DNA from: Oehlia diaphana | Taxonomy: Eukaryota > Glomeromycota > Glomeromycetes > Glomerales > Glomeraceae | DNA: 22,478 nucleotides | Direction of reading: 5' to 3' | NCBI GenBank assembly: GCA_003833135.1 | Contig: QZLH01000100.1 | Span: 70,466-92,943 of the forward strand | Shown: in pieces, positions 1-8,932 of the stretch | Position numbering within the stretch: position 1 is the stretch's first letter | Layout of the letters: every line of letters starts with the position of its first letter | Position numbers and translations under genes: made by a program | The notes under the pieces: model-generated | Databases searched by the model: none | What the model saw: only the letters and a program-made list of their open reading frames with translations | What the model was told of the DNA's origin: nothing

Positions 1-237
1 ATGAAAAAAAATTTTTTTAAAGTGAGGTACGAAAAAAAATGTTTTTATTTTAAAAGGGGAGTGACGAAAAAAGAAGAAAAATTTAGAATAAATAAAAAAA
101 TAAGACAAGAGAAAAGAGAAAGGAAAGGGAAAGACAGAAAGGAAGATCAGAAGGGTTTATATAAAAAACAAAAAACGTATCATAACAAAACAATAAACAA
201 TCACGTGATCTTGTGTTATGATACAGGAAAATATTAA
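1..237. repeat. Purine-rich low-complexity tract with E-box palindrome
   Basis: Positions 1-180 are almost entirely A and G on the plus strand. The open frame here codes only Lys/Glu/Arg-rich low-complexity sequence and shows no domain, so it is not called as a gene. The tract ends in a perfect 10-bp palindrome, ATCACGTGAT (200-209), flanked by CATAACA (181-187) and its complement TGTTATG (214-220). The same palindrome recurs at 6033-6042, which fits a dispersed repeat rather than a gene-specific regulatory site. Confidence 0.5.
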
Positions 238-239
238 GT

Positions 240-430
240 TTAAAAATTCCATATACATTCCGCATAATTATTTTATTCCGTATACATTTCGTATACATTA
301 GTTTTTTTAAAAAATGTTCAAAAATGAATTGCTTATTAAATATACGGAATTTGTATACGGAATCTATAGAAACGTACATAAAATGTATACAAAACGTATC
401 TTTTCCATATACATATTTCTTATAGGGAAA
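240..430. repeat. ATACGGA-type inverted repeat cluster
   Basis: Several copies of TTCCGTATAC or GTATACGGAA lie here. Arms at 276-300 and 339-363 are imperfect reverse complements separated by about 38 bases. Related ATACGGA motifs also occur at the far right end of the window (22349-22400). This is probably part of a dispersed non-coding repeat family. No coding potential is seen between 1 and 549. Confidence 0.5.
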
Positions 431-549
431 GTGTTGCAAAATTACGAGCATGTTGTGAAAGGTGTACATTTACATGCAAATTTGGTAAGTTTGTAAAATT
501 ATCTGAAAACAGCTAATAGAATGGCATAAATTACGGTTAGACAATTATT

Positions 550-1975
550 TTAAAAAGTAACCATAAATAATTCAATTACTTGTATAAGTATTTCATTGCA
601 ATTCTTGGTAAACATTCTCTGTCATCATAGTATTTGAGAATGCAAGCTTTAATACTTTAGCTTCAATTGCCCAACATGTACTGAACATAAATTCAATACA
701 GCTGAATTTTGTTTTATATTTTGTTCCATATTCCAATTGTTCAAGACCTCTTTTTTAATATGATAAGGCTTTAATAATCGGTGAAGTACAAATGGCATTA
801 ACATTGTAAGCCTTAGTACATCAGAAAACATAAAACTCTGATGATATCTTACTGGATTAGGCATTTGATACCAATTTGAAGGTTTTTCAATATTTTTCCA
901 ATTTTCTATAAACGCATTTTCACCATTTGTATTAAATATATTAAATGTCACCTCTAAAAGTGTACGTGCTTTCAGTTTCCAGCCATAGAGTGATATAGAT
1001 CCTGAGGTATTTGAAGGTGTTGTCCACTAAATCATCTTAAATGGTATTAGTAAACCATATTTAGTTGCTAGTCATTCTCTATCTATTTTTGAATGTTGTC
1101 TTTTAATTTCTATAAACTGTTTTTCTGTTTGCTGGTAAAAGCGAGCATTTTTTATATAATTATAATCAATATTTGTATACTGATCATTTGGCACATTGCA
1201 AAGATTGACATCCATATTTGGCATTATGTCGTTTAACATCTGCTATATCATTGCCTTGTGGCAGAGCAGCAGTAACACAACCAATACTACCTATAACAAA
1301 AGCATTACCATTTAAAGTTTGCATAATAAAACCCTTTTCTAATCTCTTTATATCTTGTAATACTGGTTGAATAAAATCATTAAAATTTGCTCCAAATGGA
1401 ACGAAGCCAATTAAAAAATGATTTTTTAACTGTTTTCAAAAGGTTAATGGCATATTTCCCAGTTGTAAATAAATACTACCTCCTAAAGAATGGTACACAT
1501 TTCTGTAAGTACCAAAATCATCAACATATATATCAAGAAAAATCTTTAAAACTGGAATGTGTTGTGGTGGTGGTGTAAGCATAATATATTCACAAGGTAA
1601 TCAATGTCTCATTGTTATATCACAAAATTTCCACCTGTTATTAAAACAGTATATGATTTCTTTGATATAAAAATCATATACTTCAGGTTCTGGCATATCA
1701 CATATTCAAACAATAACACGTTGTGCTATATTTTCTGGATTAACCAAATTTGGTTTACCCTCAACTAATTATAATTCATTACCATTTCCACAGGTATGTC
1801 GGTTATCTGTAAGGTGACAGTTAGGAAGATCATCATGTGAAATAATTTGATCAACTTTTAGCCTGAGTGAGTTATTATTTATTTCATCAACTACTATAGA
1901 TACAATACAATTACAAAATAATAATAAAAGTATAATAAAAACATTTTGATGTATTAAATGTATTTTAGTAGTATC
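550..1975 (-). pseudogene. Decayed Tnp2/CACTA-like transposase
   Basis: The minus strand carries a nearly continuous protein-like reading from about 1975 down to 649. It is broken by six in-frame stops (four TGA, one TAA, one TAG) and one frameshift near 1200. Readable parts include a hydrophobic start, RVIV-ICDMPEPEVYDFY, an aromatic stretch near YIKEIIYCFNNRWKFCD, ALPQGNDIADVKRHNAKYGC followed after the shift by CNVPND (a CxxC-like knuckle), and FMFSDVLRLTMLMPFVLHRLLKPYHIK. The order and wording match transposases of the fungal Tnp2/CACTA-like group, where PQGND..DVKRH..GC..C and MPF.L.RFLKP.HIK are recurring. Below 649 further pieces read in other frames to about 550. The only long uninterrupted stretch is 649-951 (100 codons). 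No terminal repeats were found. It is inactive. Confidence 0.6.
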
Positions 1976-2024
1976 TTAAAATTATTACAAAATCATTTCA
2001 AAAAATTGGCCATTTTTAGTAAAG

Positions 2025-2375
2025 TATGTGTGGATACTAAAAGTATTCTGAACTCAAAATTCTAACAGTACATTATTCAGTTATCCTAAATTATGAAATA
2101 GTTGAAATTTAAATTGTCAATTTGAATTCCATAATCCTGAAAGGCAACAATACTGAAATTTTATAATCATAAGCCTCAAAGATAAAATATTAAAATGAAA
2201 ATCCTGATTATATTGTTATTAAATAAATTGCATTAGTTGTGATAATTTGTATTTTATTTGTACAGAAATATTTTAGTTTTAATTTTTTAAAATGTCAAAT
2301 TTAAAGGAATAACAATAATTATAATTTTATATTTAAATAAAATAAAAAAAATAAAATTACAAGTAAATATCAGGA
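2025..2375. repeat. Dispersed repeat, copy 1
   Basis: This stretch aligns, with many differences, to 5385-5730 in the same orientation. Shared strings include GATACTAAA, CATAATCCTGAAA, CAATACTGAAA.TTTATAATCA and, at the right end, TATAATTTTATATT..AATAAAATAA followed by AAAATAAAATT. A shorter echo (AATCCTGAAATTTTATAATTCTAAG) occurs at about 2475-2500. No coding sequence is seen. The copy lies about 590 bases past the end of the first F-box gene. Confidence 0.55.
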
Positions 2376-2960
2376 ATTTTGTTATCAAGATTATAAAATT
2401 TTTGGTTTATTTGCCCTTGATTATGGGATTGGGTTTAATTTAACTTAAAAATCTGGTAGTATACTAATATTCTAAATCCTGAAATTTTATAATTCTAAGT
2501 TTTTCTTAGATTTCATACCAACCCAGATACAAATAAATATAATTAAGGCTATGCTTGATAATGGAATTATGATGCTTAGACTTATTTTTGCTTTTCTTGC
2601 CCACAACATACATTTCTTTCCATTTATTTTCAACCATTCAACTTTTTAGTCCTATTAACAGTTTATTCTTTTCATTAAACAAGACAGAACCTAATTAATG
2701 TATATATACATAAGAGTCCTTTATTTGTGATTTACAATTTAATTTTATTTTGATTCTCTGTTTCAAAAAAAAATGATGTACATAGAAAATTAGTTATATA
2801 TGCATAATTTGTATAAATTAATAATTTGTATATATTGGATTGATTTGTAAATAATAAAATTTATTAATAATCTTAATAATATATAATTGAATATTTATAG
2901 TAAATAAATTTATCACAAGTAACTTGTATAAAAGAATATTCCTAACAGATTACAACTAAA
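2376..2960. other. Non-coding AT-rich spacer
   Basis: No gene is seen. The right part is the 3' flank of the minus-strand F-box gene. On the minus strand AATAAA-type signals occur within about 100 bases of its stop, for example ATTAATAAATTT near 2860-2871 and GATAAATTTATTTAC near 2900-2915. The rest is A/T homopolymer-rich, with TATATA runs near 2701 and 2798. Confidence 0.4.
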
Positions 2961-4574
2961 TTAATTAATTTTTTTTATAAACTTATACATGTTAATCAAT
3001 GAGTCATAATAATTTTGCACTCTAATATTATACAACTCAAATTCATTCACTTCATCTTTCAATGAAAACAACTCCTTATGGTCATAGGTTCCATCATCTG
3101 ATCTTTCAAAGGAATTTATAATAGCCAAATATTTAACTCTTTTCTTTTTCATAATATATTCTTTTATATAGGGTAAAATATCTTGACCATCTGTATTATT
3201 AATCAACAATTTTTCAATAAAAGTATCTTGAGAACTTTTTAGAAATATTTCAAAATCACTTGCTTTAATGGGAAGATTTAAATCTAAATATTCTAATCTA
3301 GAAGGAAGGGCTTGTCCTAAGTTTTGTAATATAATTGAATTACATTCCTTATTATCATTTGATACCACTAGATCATCGTCAATTACATTGATTGAAAGAT
3401 AATTAAGACTTTGCTTAATATTTTCAATTAAATTGAATACTAGATAAATAATCTGTCTTTCAACTCCATATGTACGAAGAAATTTGATACTATTTTTACA
3501 ATATCTTATAATTGATTCAAGTATTTGTTGCTTTAATGGTAAGCTATAATTAAGACCAAATCTACACCCGAAGTTTTCTAAATAACTACCAGATTTTTGC
3601 AATAATAATAATAATGATTCATCAATTTGTGATCTCCCATTTATAAATAAAGATTTTAATTTAAATGGTTTAGTTAAACTAATAATTTGTTGAATAATAC
3701 TAATATTTAGAAAAAGACAATAAATGATATGAACAGATTCCAAAACATTTAATTGTTCAAATATTTTGTCTAAATTGTTTATACCTTTAAAATTAACGCG
3801 ATACAATATAATAGTATTCAAAGTATTTGAACAATTATAATCTTTCGTTAATAATAATGATTGATATAAAGGAATACTACCATAGCTTAATAAAATTTTT
3901 TTAAGATTTTGATGTGAATTAATTATTTGTGATATACGATTTTTAATTAACGCATAACTATCACTGGTATATACAGGAGAACTACCAATATAAAGGTTTA
4001 AATTTCTAACATTTTGGATAAAGTTATGATTTTGTAAAATTGATTCAAAAATATCATCATAGTAAGAATTCCAATTAGTATAAAAAGTGAAGATCTCAAT
4101 GTCAAGAGTATGCAAATTTACTTCATTATCAATAAACATTTTAAATAGTGACATTTGTATTAACCTTCTAAAATTAGATACCGAATTAAAATTTCTATCT
4201 TGAGGTTTTAAAGTTCTAACAGCATTTTTAGACCACTTTTCAATGGAAGAAATAATTCTCCATGTATTCAAATATTTTATAAAACTAGGATAATTGAAAA
4301 GTGTATATGAGTGAAATAAATTATCTTCAATCCTATATTCACTTAATTTTGTTTTAAAATCACCATTTAAATTATGTAGGTAAATTCCAATAAAGCTATA
4401 ATTTCCAGTAGGAATTGAAAATGGATTTTCCCATAGTAATGGAATCGCCAAACGACACCATAATCTGTTGACTAAAATACATGAATGTAAAGTTGAAAAA
4501 TCATTCTGAAGATGTTTCATAATATCATATGTTAATTCGGGTAAATATCCGGAAAATATTTTTGGGCAAGACAT
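2961..4574 (-). CDS. F-box/LRR-like protein, paralog 1 (537 aa)
   Basis: A single-exon gene whose ATG at 4574 opens MSCPKIFSGYLPEL, like its paralogs. Residues 10-52 form an F-box-like domain (LPEL..I...L..D..TL..C.LVNRLWCRL.IPLLWENPF). From about residue 188 short hydrophobic strands recur every 25-35 residues: NVRNLNLYI, NLKKILLSY, TLNTIILYRVNF, VLESVHIIYC, KLKSLFING, YLENFGC, SLNYLSINV, RLEYLDLNL and RVKYLAI. This is a degenerate LRR solenoid. F-box proteins normally join Skp1 to substrates in SCF ubiquitin ligases; that role is inferred here. There is no signal peptide or membrane segment. It stays open over 537 codons in about 75% AT sequence, so it is probably maintained by selection. 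It ends ...YKFIKKIN, slightly unlike the FIKNLD/FMRKLD ends of paralogs 2 and 3. Its upstream region keeps blocks C and D of the shared promoter but only a diverged block A, and lacks ATGTGA. Confidence 0.86.
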   Translation of the reverse strand: MSCPKIFSGYLPELTYDIMKHLQNDFSTLHSCILVNRLWCRLAIPLLWENPFSIPTGNYSFIGIYLHNLNGDFKTKLSEYRIEDNLFHSYTLFNYPSFIKYLNTWRIISSIEKWSKNAVRTLKPQDRNFNSVSNFRRLIQMSLFKMFIDNEVNLHTLDIEIFTFYTNWNSYYDDIFESILQNHNFIQNVRNLNLYIGSSPVYTSDSYALIKNRISQIINSHQNLKKILLSYGSIPLYQSLLLTKDYNCSNTLNTIILYRVNFKGINNLDKIFEQLNVLESVHIIYCLFLNISIIQQIISLTKPFKLKSLFINGRSQIDESLLLLLQKSGSYLENFGCRFGLNYSLPLKQQILESIIRYCKNSIKFLRTYGVERQIIYLVFNLIENIKQSLNYLSINVIDDDLVVSNDNKECNSIILQNLGQALPSRLEYLDLNLPIKASDFEIFLKSSQDTFIEKLLINNTDGQDILPYIKEYIMKKKRVKYLAIINSFERSDDGTYDHKELFSLKDEVNEFELYNIRVQNYYDSLINMYKFIKKIN

Positions 4575-4621
4575 ATTGTAAGTGAAGAGGGAGAAAAAGA
4601 GATGTTTGTGGTAACTATTAT

Positions 4622-4798
4622 GCTGACGGGATAAATTTGTATTACTTTTCGGGAATGGAGATTCCGGAATAGGCGTAAACTATTGTTGTGTAACATTTTT
4701 AATAATTAGGCGTAACAAGGTATTATGTCAATCAAAGGTGTGTATACGTCATCACTCGTGACGAACATCACTTAATTCCGGTCAAAATTATAATTGGG
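4622..4798 (-). promoter_or_regulatory. Shared upstream blocks of F-box paralog 1
   Basis: Three stretches recur upstream of the paralogs. GACGGGATAAATTTGTATTAC with GGAATGGAGATTCCGG (4624-4668) is a diverged form of block A/B in paralogs 2, 3 and 5. TTGTGTAACATTTTTAATA (4686-4704) is block C, present before all five genes. CTTAATTCCGGTCAAAATTA (4771-4790) is block D, shared with paralogs 2 and 4. The strings are written on the plus strand, so the functional sense is their reverse complement. A pyrimidine-rich stretch lies directly before the ATG on the sense strand. Confidence 0.5.
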
Positions 4799-5084
4799 TA
4801 AAGCTAGCTTAAATAGTAAATATAATTAATCGCCTAAAATTATTTTTTTTATACATTTACCGTACTGTACTTATTAAATCAAACTTTACAAAAACAATTA
4901 TTATCTACAATTTACATTATGTTTATTAAATTTATGTTCTAAACAAAAATCTTGAAAATTCAAAAAAAAAAATCTAATACTGGTAATAACATCAACTATT
5001 TTTTTATCCCTTTATATTAAATAAATTAGCATTTTAATACATTGAGTAGAGTTTTTCAATATTGCCCAGCCCAACGTAACAATA
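4799..5084. other. Non-coding AT-rich spacer
   Basis: No open frame with domain character and no structured repeat was seen. It separates the upstream blocks of F-box paralog 1 from the TA-flanked MITE that begins at 5085. Confidence 0.35.
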
Positions 5085-5270
5085 CACAGTGAAATTCGAT
5101 ATACCGGAACCTCCGATATAACGGATCATAAGCAAAATCTTGATGTATCGGAATTGAGTCTGGAACGGATTTAATTAATTTGCCCTTGATATATCGGAAT
5201 TCTTGATATAACCGGTTTTGACAAATGTACTAATTGAACGGATGGTTCCATTATATCGAATTTTACTGTA
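5085..5270. mobile_element. 186-bp MITE, pogo/Tigger (Tc1-mariner) type
   Basis: The ends are inverted repeats of about 25 bases: CACAGTGAAATTCGATATAC at the left and, read inward from the right, TACAGTAAAATTCGATATAA; both continue toward GGAACC. Each end is flanked by TA (5083-5084 and 5271-5272), the expected Tc1/mariner target duplication. Terminal CAGTRAAA..TCGATATA followed by CGGA motifs is typical of pogo/Tigger-like elements. Internal GATATA(A/T)CGGAA strings occur in both orientations, like subterminal transposase sites. It contains no open frame, so it is non-autonomous. Confidence 0.7.
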
Positions 5271-5384
5271 TATTACTCTCTATTCTGCTCTTTATGTTTC
5301 AACTTTCATTCGCGCTGATTCGTCTCACAATTTAATAATATATTATTGGATGAATTTATAGATCAATTGACAGTGTTAGATATA

Positions 5385-5730
5385 AATATGTATAGATACT
5401 AAAGGAATTTGTCCAAAATCCTGAAACTTAATTCCTGACAATACGTTATCCAAACATCTTATAATTTCATAATCCTGAAATTACAATACTGAAACTTTAT
5501 AATCACAAACTAGAAAAGTAAATTATTCGGTTGAAATAAAAAATCCTAAATAATTATTCATTTTTTCTTACTGAAATGTTTTTATCTTAATTGTATTGAA
5601 AAATTATTATATCTTTTGTAATTAATTTTTAAAAAAGTGAAATTAATTCCATTAATGAAAATTAATAATTGAATTTATAATTTTATATTCAATAAAATAA
5701 TGAAAAATAAAATTCCCAAAGTAATGTTGT
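5385..5730. repeat. Dispersed repeat, copy 2
   Basis: This is the counterpart of 2025-2375 in the same orientation, sharing GATACTAAA, CATAATCCTGAAA, CAATACTGAAACTTTATAATCA and the right-end TATAATTTTATATTCAATAA. It lies about 985 bases beyond the 3' end of F-box paralog 2, as copy 1 lies beyond paralog 1. No coding sequence is seen. Confidence 0.55.
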
Positions 5731-6715
5731 GTATTTTCAACAAATATACAAGATTAATTTCTTCTAATCATGTATTAAAAATGTTGTTGCATGATTAGTA
5801 GTTATGAGCAAAATCCAAAAATCCAAAGTCGAAACGTTTTGACGTTTCGTCGTAAATTCCAAAATTTTTTGAAAGTCAATACCAAAGCGAAATTGCCACA
5901 CTATAAAAAATTTGTTCCGTGTTTTTTTTTATTCCGTGTTATTTCCAAATGCATCACATTTACGGGGTTTTTACAGAAATTATGGATAAAATTTTTTACA
6001 GGGCTGTAACTCTCCGACTAACTATATTTAAAATCACGTGATGTTGATCATTTTGCCAACGAGAATTTAAAAATCAAATATTTTTTTTGTGGAATTTCAC
6101 GAATTTATTCAACTAATTAAAATTCAACAATCAATGTGAAAATTGAAATACTCAAATATTTGAAATTTAAATTATTACATACTAGGTTTTCAGAATTATA
6201 AAATTGCAGGCAACTACCTGCATTACCATTTTAAGGGTTAATTAAATAATTCAACCAATAAAAATTTTTGGTAAGTTTTGCCAATTTCGATAACTTTCGT
6301 CATATTTCGGTAGTTCGGAAATTTAGAAATCTGGCAAAACTAATTTCGGAATCGACCCCTGGCGAAACTCTCACCCACAATACTAGCATGATTATAATAC
6401 GACACAATTAACGTTGTAACAACTGCTGGCATTCTCAGATTTTAAAAATAATACAACAACAACTCTAAGTTTAAAAGAAATTAAATAGGAACTGCGGTAT
6501 GCATATGAACAATTTTGTTTTCTTTGGTATAGAATCGTATCATTTAGATACTGTAAATGACAAATAATAAAACATATTGATAGAAATTACTAGACAAGTA
6601 TTCAAATCATTTATGATATATTAGATTATATCAACCAATTTTATAGGATAATAAAGAAGCTTTATTTATAAAGATGAATATACATATGTGATAATTTAAT
6701 ATTATAACTAAATAA
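5731..6715. repeat. Spacer with CCGTGTT/CACGGATAAAA repeat and hairpins
   Basis: No gene is supported. Positions 5908-6006 (TTCCGTGTTTTTT, ATTCCGTGTT, CATCACATTTACGGGGTTTT, GGATAAAATTTTTTA) resemble 8767-8932. A perfect hairpin, CGAAACG (5830-5836) with CGTTTCG (5843-5849), lies just before. Another pair, AGTTTTGCCA (6274-6283) and TGGCAAAACT (6332-6341), encloses a TTTCG-rich segment. The E-box palindrome ATCACGTGAT occurs at 6033-6042. The 72-codon open frame at 5791-6009 lies mostly over the repeat and is not called. Confidence 0.5.
6651..6670 (-). terminator. Poly(A) signal region of F-box paralog 2
   Basis: Read on the minus strand this is TATAAATAAAGCTTCTTTAT, with AATAAA about 50 bases past the stop codon. 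Nearly the same string (TAAATAAAGCTTCTTTAT) follows the stop of F-box paralog 3 at 12341-12358, so the 3' ends of the two genes share ancestry. Confidence 0.55.
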
Positions 6716-8326
6716 TTAATCGAGGTTCTTGATAAATTGATAAATATCAATAGACAAATCACTATCTCTTTTAGCAATATATGACTCAAATTTCTTCATT
6801 TCGCCGCCTTTCAAATCTTCAATTTTAATGTTTCTAAAAGCCAAATAGTACTTGGTTCTTTTATCCATAATATATTCTTTTATGTAAGGTGAAATATCAA
6901 CACCATAATCTTGTACATTATTAATAATTGATAATTTCTTAATAACAGTATTTTGAGAATTATTTTTAAAAACTTCAAAATCACTTATTCTAATATAAAG
7001 GATTAAATTTAAATATTCTAGTTTAGGAGGAAGGATTTGTCCTAAATTTCGTAATAAAATTGAACTACTATTATCTAAATGAGAAGTTTCACTGGCTTCA
7101 ATAGTAAGATAATTAAGATTTGGTTTAATATTTTCAACTAAATTGAGTACTAGATAAACAATCTCATCTTTAATTTCACAAATATCGAGAAATTTGATAT
7201 TTTTACAATATTTTATAACCGATTCGAGTATTTGTTGTTTTAATGATAGACCAGATTCAAGTCCAAGCTCTCCCTTGATATACTTTAAATGCCCGCACCC
7301 GAAATTCTCTAAATAATCACCATATTTTTGTAATAATAATAATAATGATTCATCAATTTGTGATCTATCATTTACAAACAAAGATCTTAATTTAAAAGGT
7401 TTGTTTAAATTAATGATTTGTTGAATAATATCAGTATTTAAAGGAGAACAATAAATGATATGAACAGATTCTAGAACATTTAATTGTTCAAATGCTTTAT
7501 CTAGATTAATTATACCATTAAAATTGACGCAAAATAATATAATTGTGTTTAGAGTATTTAAACAATTAGAACTTTCTGATAACAATAAAGATTTATACAA
7601 TTGGAAATTATCATAACTTAATAAAATTTTTTTAAGATTTTGATGTAGATTAATTATTTGTAATACGCGATGTTTAATTGGCGTATCTTTGCTATTTTTT
7701 GGAGATGAGAAACCACGAGTTCTACCAGTATGTAGTTTTAAATATCTAATATTATTAATAAATTTTGTATTTTGTAAAATTAACTCAAGAATATCACCAA
7801 AATAAGAGATATGTTTACTATCAGTGAACTCAACGTCAAAAGTATGTAAATTTATTTCATTTTCAATAAATAATTTTAATAGCGACGTATGAACTAATCT
7901 TATAAAATCAGCATTTAAATTTAAAGATATGGTTTTTATAAAGTATCGTTTTCTGGGTTTCAAAGTTTTAACGGAAACTTCAACCCACTTATCAACAGAG
8001 AAAATAAATTCTTGTGTATTTAAATATCTTATGAAACTGGGATAATTAAAAAGTGTAGTCGAAGGTAGTAATTTGCCAATTCCATATCCATTTAATTTCG
8101 ATTTTAAATTACCATTTAAATTATGTAAGTAAATTCCAATAAAGTTATAATTTCCGGTAGAAATTGAAAAAGGGTTTTCCCATAATAATGGCATAACTAA
8201 ACGACACCATAATCTGTTAACTAAGATACATGAATATAAAGTTGAATAATCATTACGAAGAAATTTTAAAACATCGTATGTTAACTCAGGTAAGTTTCCT
8301 GAAAATAGTTTCGAACAAGAAGGCAT
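6716..8326 (-). CDS. F-box/LRR-like protein, paralog 2 (536 aa)
   Basis: A single-exon gene. I place the start at the ATG at 8326 (MPSCSKLFSGNLPEL), which aligns with the other paralogs. The open frame extends 13 codons further to a GTG, but GTG is not expected to start a fungal gene. The F-box lies at residues 11-53, with LVNRLWCRLVMPLLWENPF at its end. LRR-like strands follow from about residue 192: NIRYLKLHT, NLKKILLSY, TLNTIILFCVNF, VLESVHIIYC, KLRSLFVN, YLENFGC, NIKFLDI, NLNYLTIE, KLEYLNLIL, VIKKLSIIN and KYYLAF. The stretch around FEQLNVLESVHIIYC, and RSQIDESLLLLLQK, are almost identical to paralog 1. The section at residues 120-215 differs strongly. It ends IDIYQFIKNLD. The likely role is an SCF substrate adaptor (inferred). 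It is the nearest relative of paralog 1 by position and downstream repeat. Confidence 0.86.
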   Translation of the reverse strand: MPSCSKLFSGNLPELTYDVLKFLRNDYSTLYSCILVNRLWCRLVMPLLWENPFSISTGNYNFIGIYLHNLNGNLKSKLNGYGIGKLLPSTTLFNYPSFIRYLNTQEFIFSVDKWVEVSVKTLKPRKRYFIKTISLNLNADFIRLVHTSLLKLFIENEINLHTFDVEFTDSKHISYFGDILELILQNTKFINNIRYLKLHTGRTRGFSSPKNSKDTPIKHRVLQIINLHQNLKKILLSYDNFQLYKSLLLSESSNCLNTLNTIILFCVNFNGIINLDKAFEQLNVLESVHIIYCSPLNTDIIQQIINLNKPFKLRSLFVNDRSQIDESLLLLLQKYGDYLENFGCGHLKYIKGELGLESGLSLKQQILESVIKYCKNIKFLDICEIKDEIVYLVLNLVENIKPNLNYLTIEASETSHLDNSSSILLRNLGQILPPKLEYLNLILYIRISDFEVFKNNSQNTVIKKLSIINNVQDYGVDISPYIKEYIMDKRTKYYLAFRNIKIEDLKGGEMKKFESYIAKRDSDLSIDIYQFIKNLD

Positions 8327-8360
8327 CGTAAGCGAAGAGAAAAAAGAAAGGTATTCGTGT

Positions 8361-8532
8361 ATCACATTTCACGACCGGATAAATTATATTAATTTTTGGA
8401 ATGGTGATTTCCGATATTGTCGTACAATTCGTAATTATTAATTGTGTGTAACATGTTTAATAGTTATGAATCATTAGGCATAATAAGGTCACGATTTACA
8501 ACATATCATTCCAGTCAAAATTATGTTTGGCC
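8361..8532 (-). promoter_or_regulatory. Shared upstream blocks of F-box paralog 2
   Basis: On the plus strand: block A, ATCACATTTCACGACCGGAT (from 8361); block B, GTGATTTCCGATATTGTCG (8405-8423); block C, TTGTGTGTAACATGTTTAAT (8442-8461); block D, TCATTCCAGTCAAAATTATG (8506-8525). Blocks A and B are close to identical upstream of paralogs 3 and 5, C occurs upstream of all five, and D upstream of 1 and 4. In the gene's sense, block A contains ATG directly followed by TGA (8362-8367), a minimal start-stop element, then a C/T-rich tract up to the ATG. Confidence 0.6.
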
Positions 8533-8766
8533 ATAGTTAAAATCCCGTCTTATTTGTTTTTACGTTTACTTATTAAAACATATTTGCATTTTTCTCAAAA
8601 ACTTTCTGAACAACAGCCTTTCGAACTAGGAGAAACTTATTCTACTGTATGCATAAATTTACATATTTATTTAGCTTCATTTTCAATTAAAAGTTTCAAA
8701 TCTAAAAAATTTCGAGTTAATATTATCACAATCAATAATTTGATTAACTTTTTCTCTATAAAATAA

Positions 8767-8932
8767 TTTATTCCGTGTTTTTTATTCCATATTTATTCTG
8801 CAAAATATTAACGGAATTTATAGCCTCAAAACATGGAAATTATCTGAGTTTGCTTAGATTTTTAGTTATTTTCCCGCAAATGTATCATATTCACGGAGTT
8901 TTCACGGATAAAATTTTTTAAATCCTCTTTGT
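8767..8932. repeat. CCGTGTT/CACGGATAAAA repeat, second copy
   Basis: This stretch matches 5908-6006 in the same orientation. It has TTATTCCGTGTTTTTTATTC, then CGCAAATGTATCATATTCAC followed by GGAGTTTTCACGGATAAAA and a T run. About 65 extra bases in the middle (from about 8800) are absent from the other copy. No coding sequence is seen. Confidence 0.5.

Noticed and set aside
1..237. 78-codon open frame at the left edge
   Set aside because: It is encoded by a polypurine tract, has only low-complexity Lys/Glu/Arg composition, and may be cut by the window edge. No domain is seen.
83..496. Open frames of 128 (minus) and 60 (plus) codons
   Set aside because: They overlap the ATACGGA repeat cluster and the antisense of the polypurine tract, with no protein-like features.
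1387..1578. 63-codon plus-strand open frame
   Set aside because: It is a shadow on the opposite strand of the transposase remnant, whose minus-strand reading is clearly protein-like.
8327..8365. GTG-initiated N-terminal extension MIHEYLSFF in paralog 2, with equivalents in paralogs 3 and 5
   Set aside because: The frame is open in all three, but the only upstream start is GTG. The ATGs chosen align with the natural starts of paralogs 1 and 4. Conservation is better explained by shared 5' sequence.
8527..8766. 79-codon plus-strand open frame
   Set aside because: It starts within the shared upstream sequence of paralog 2, has no recognisable domain and ends at a repeat. Its composition is what AT-rich random sequence would give.
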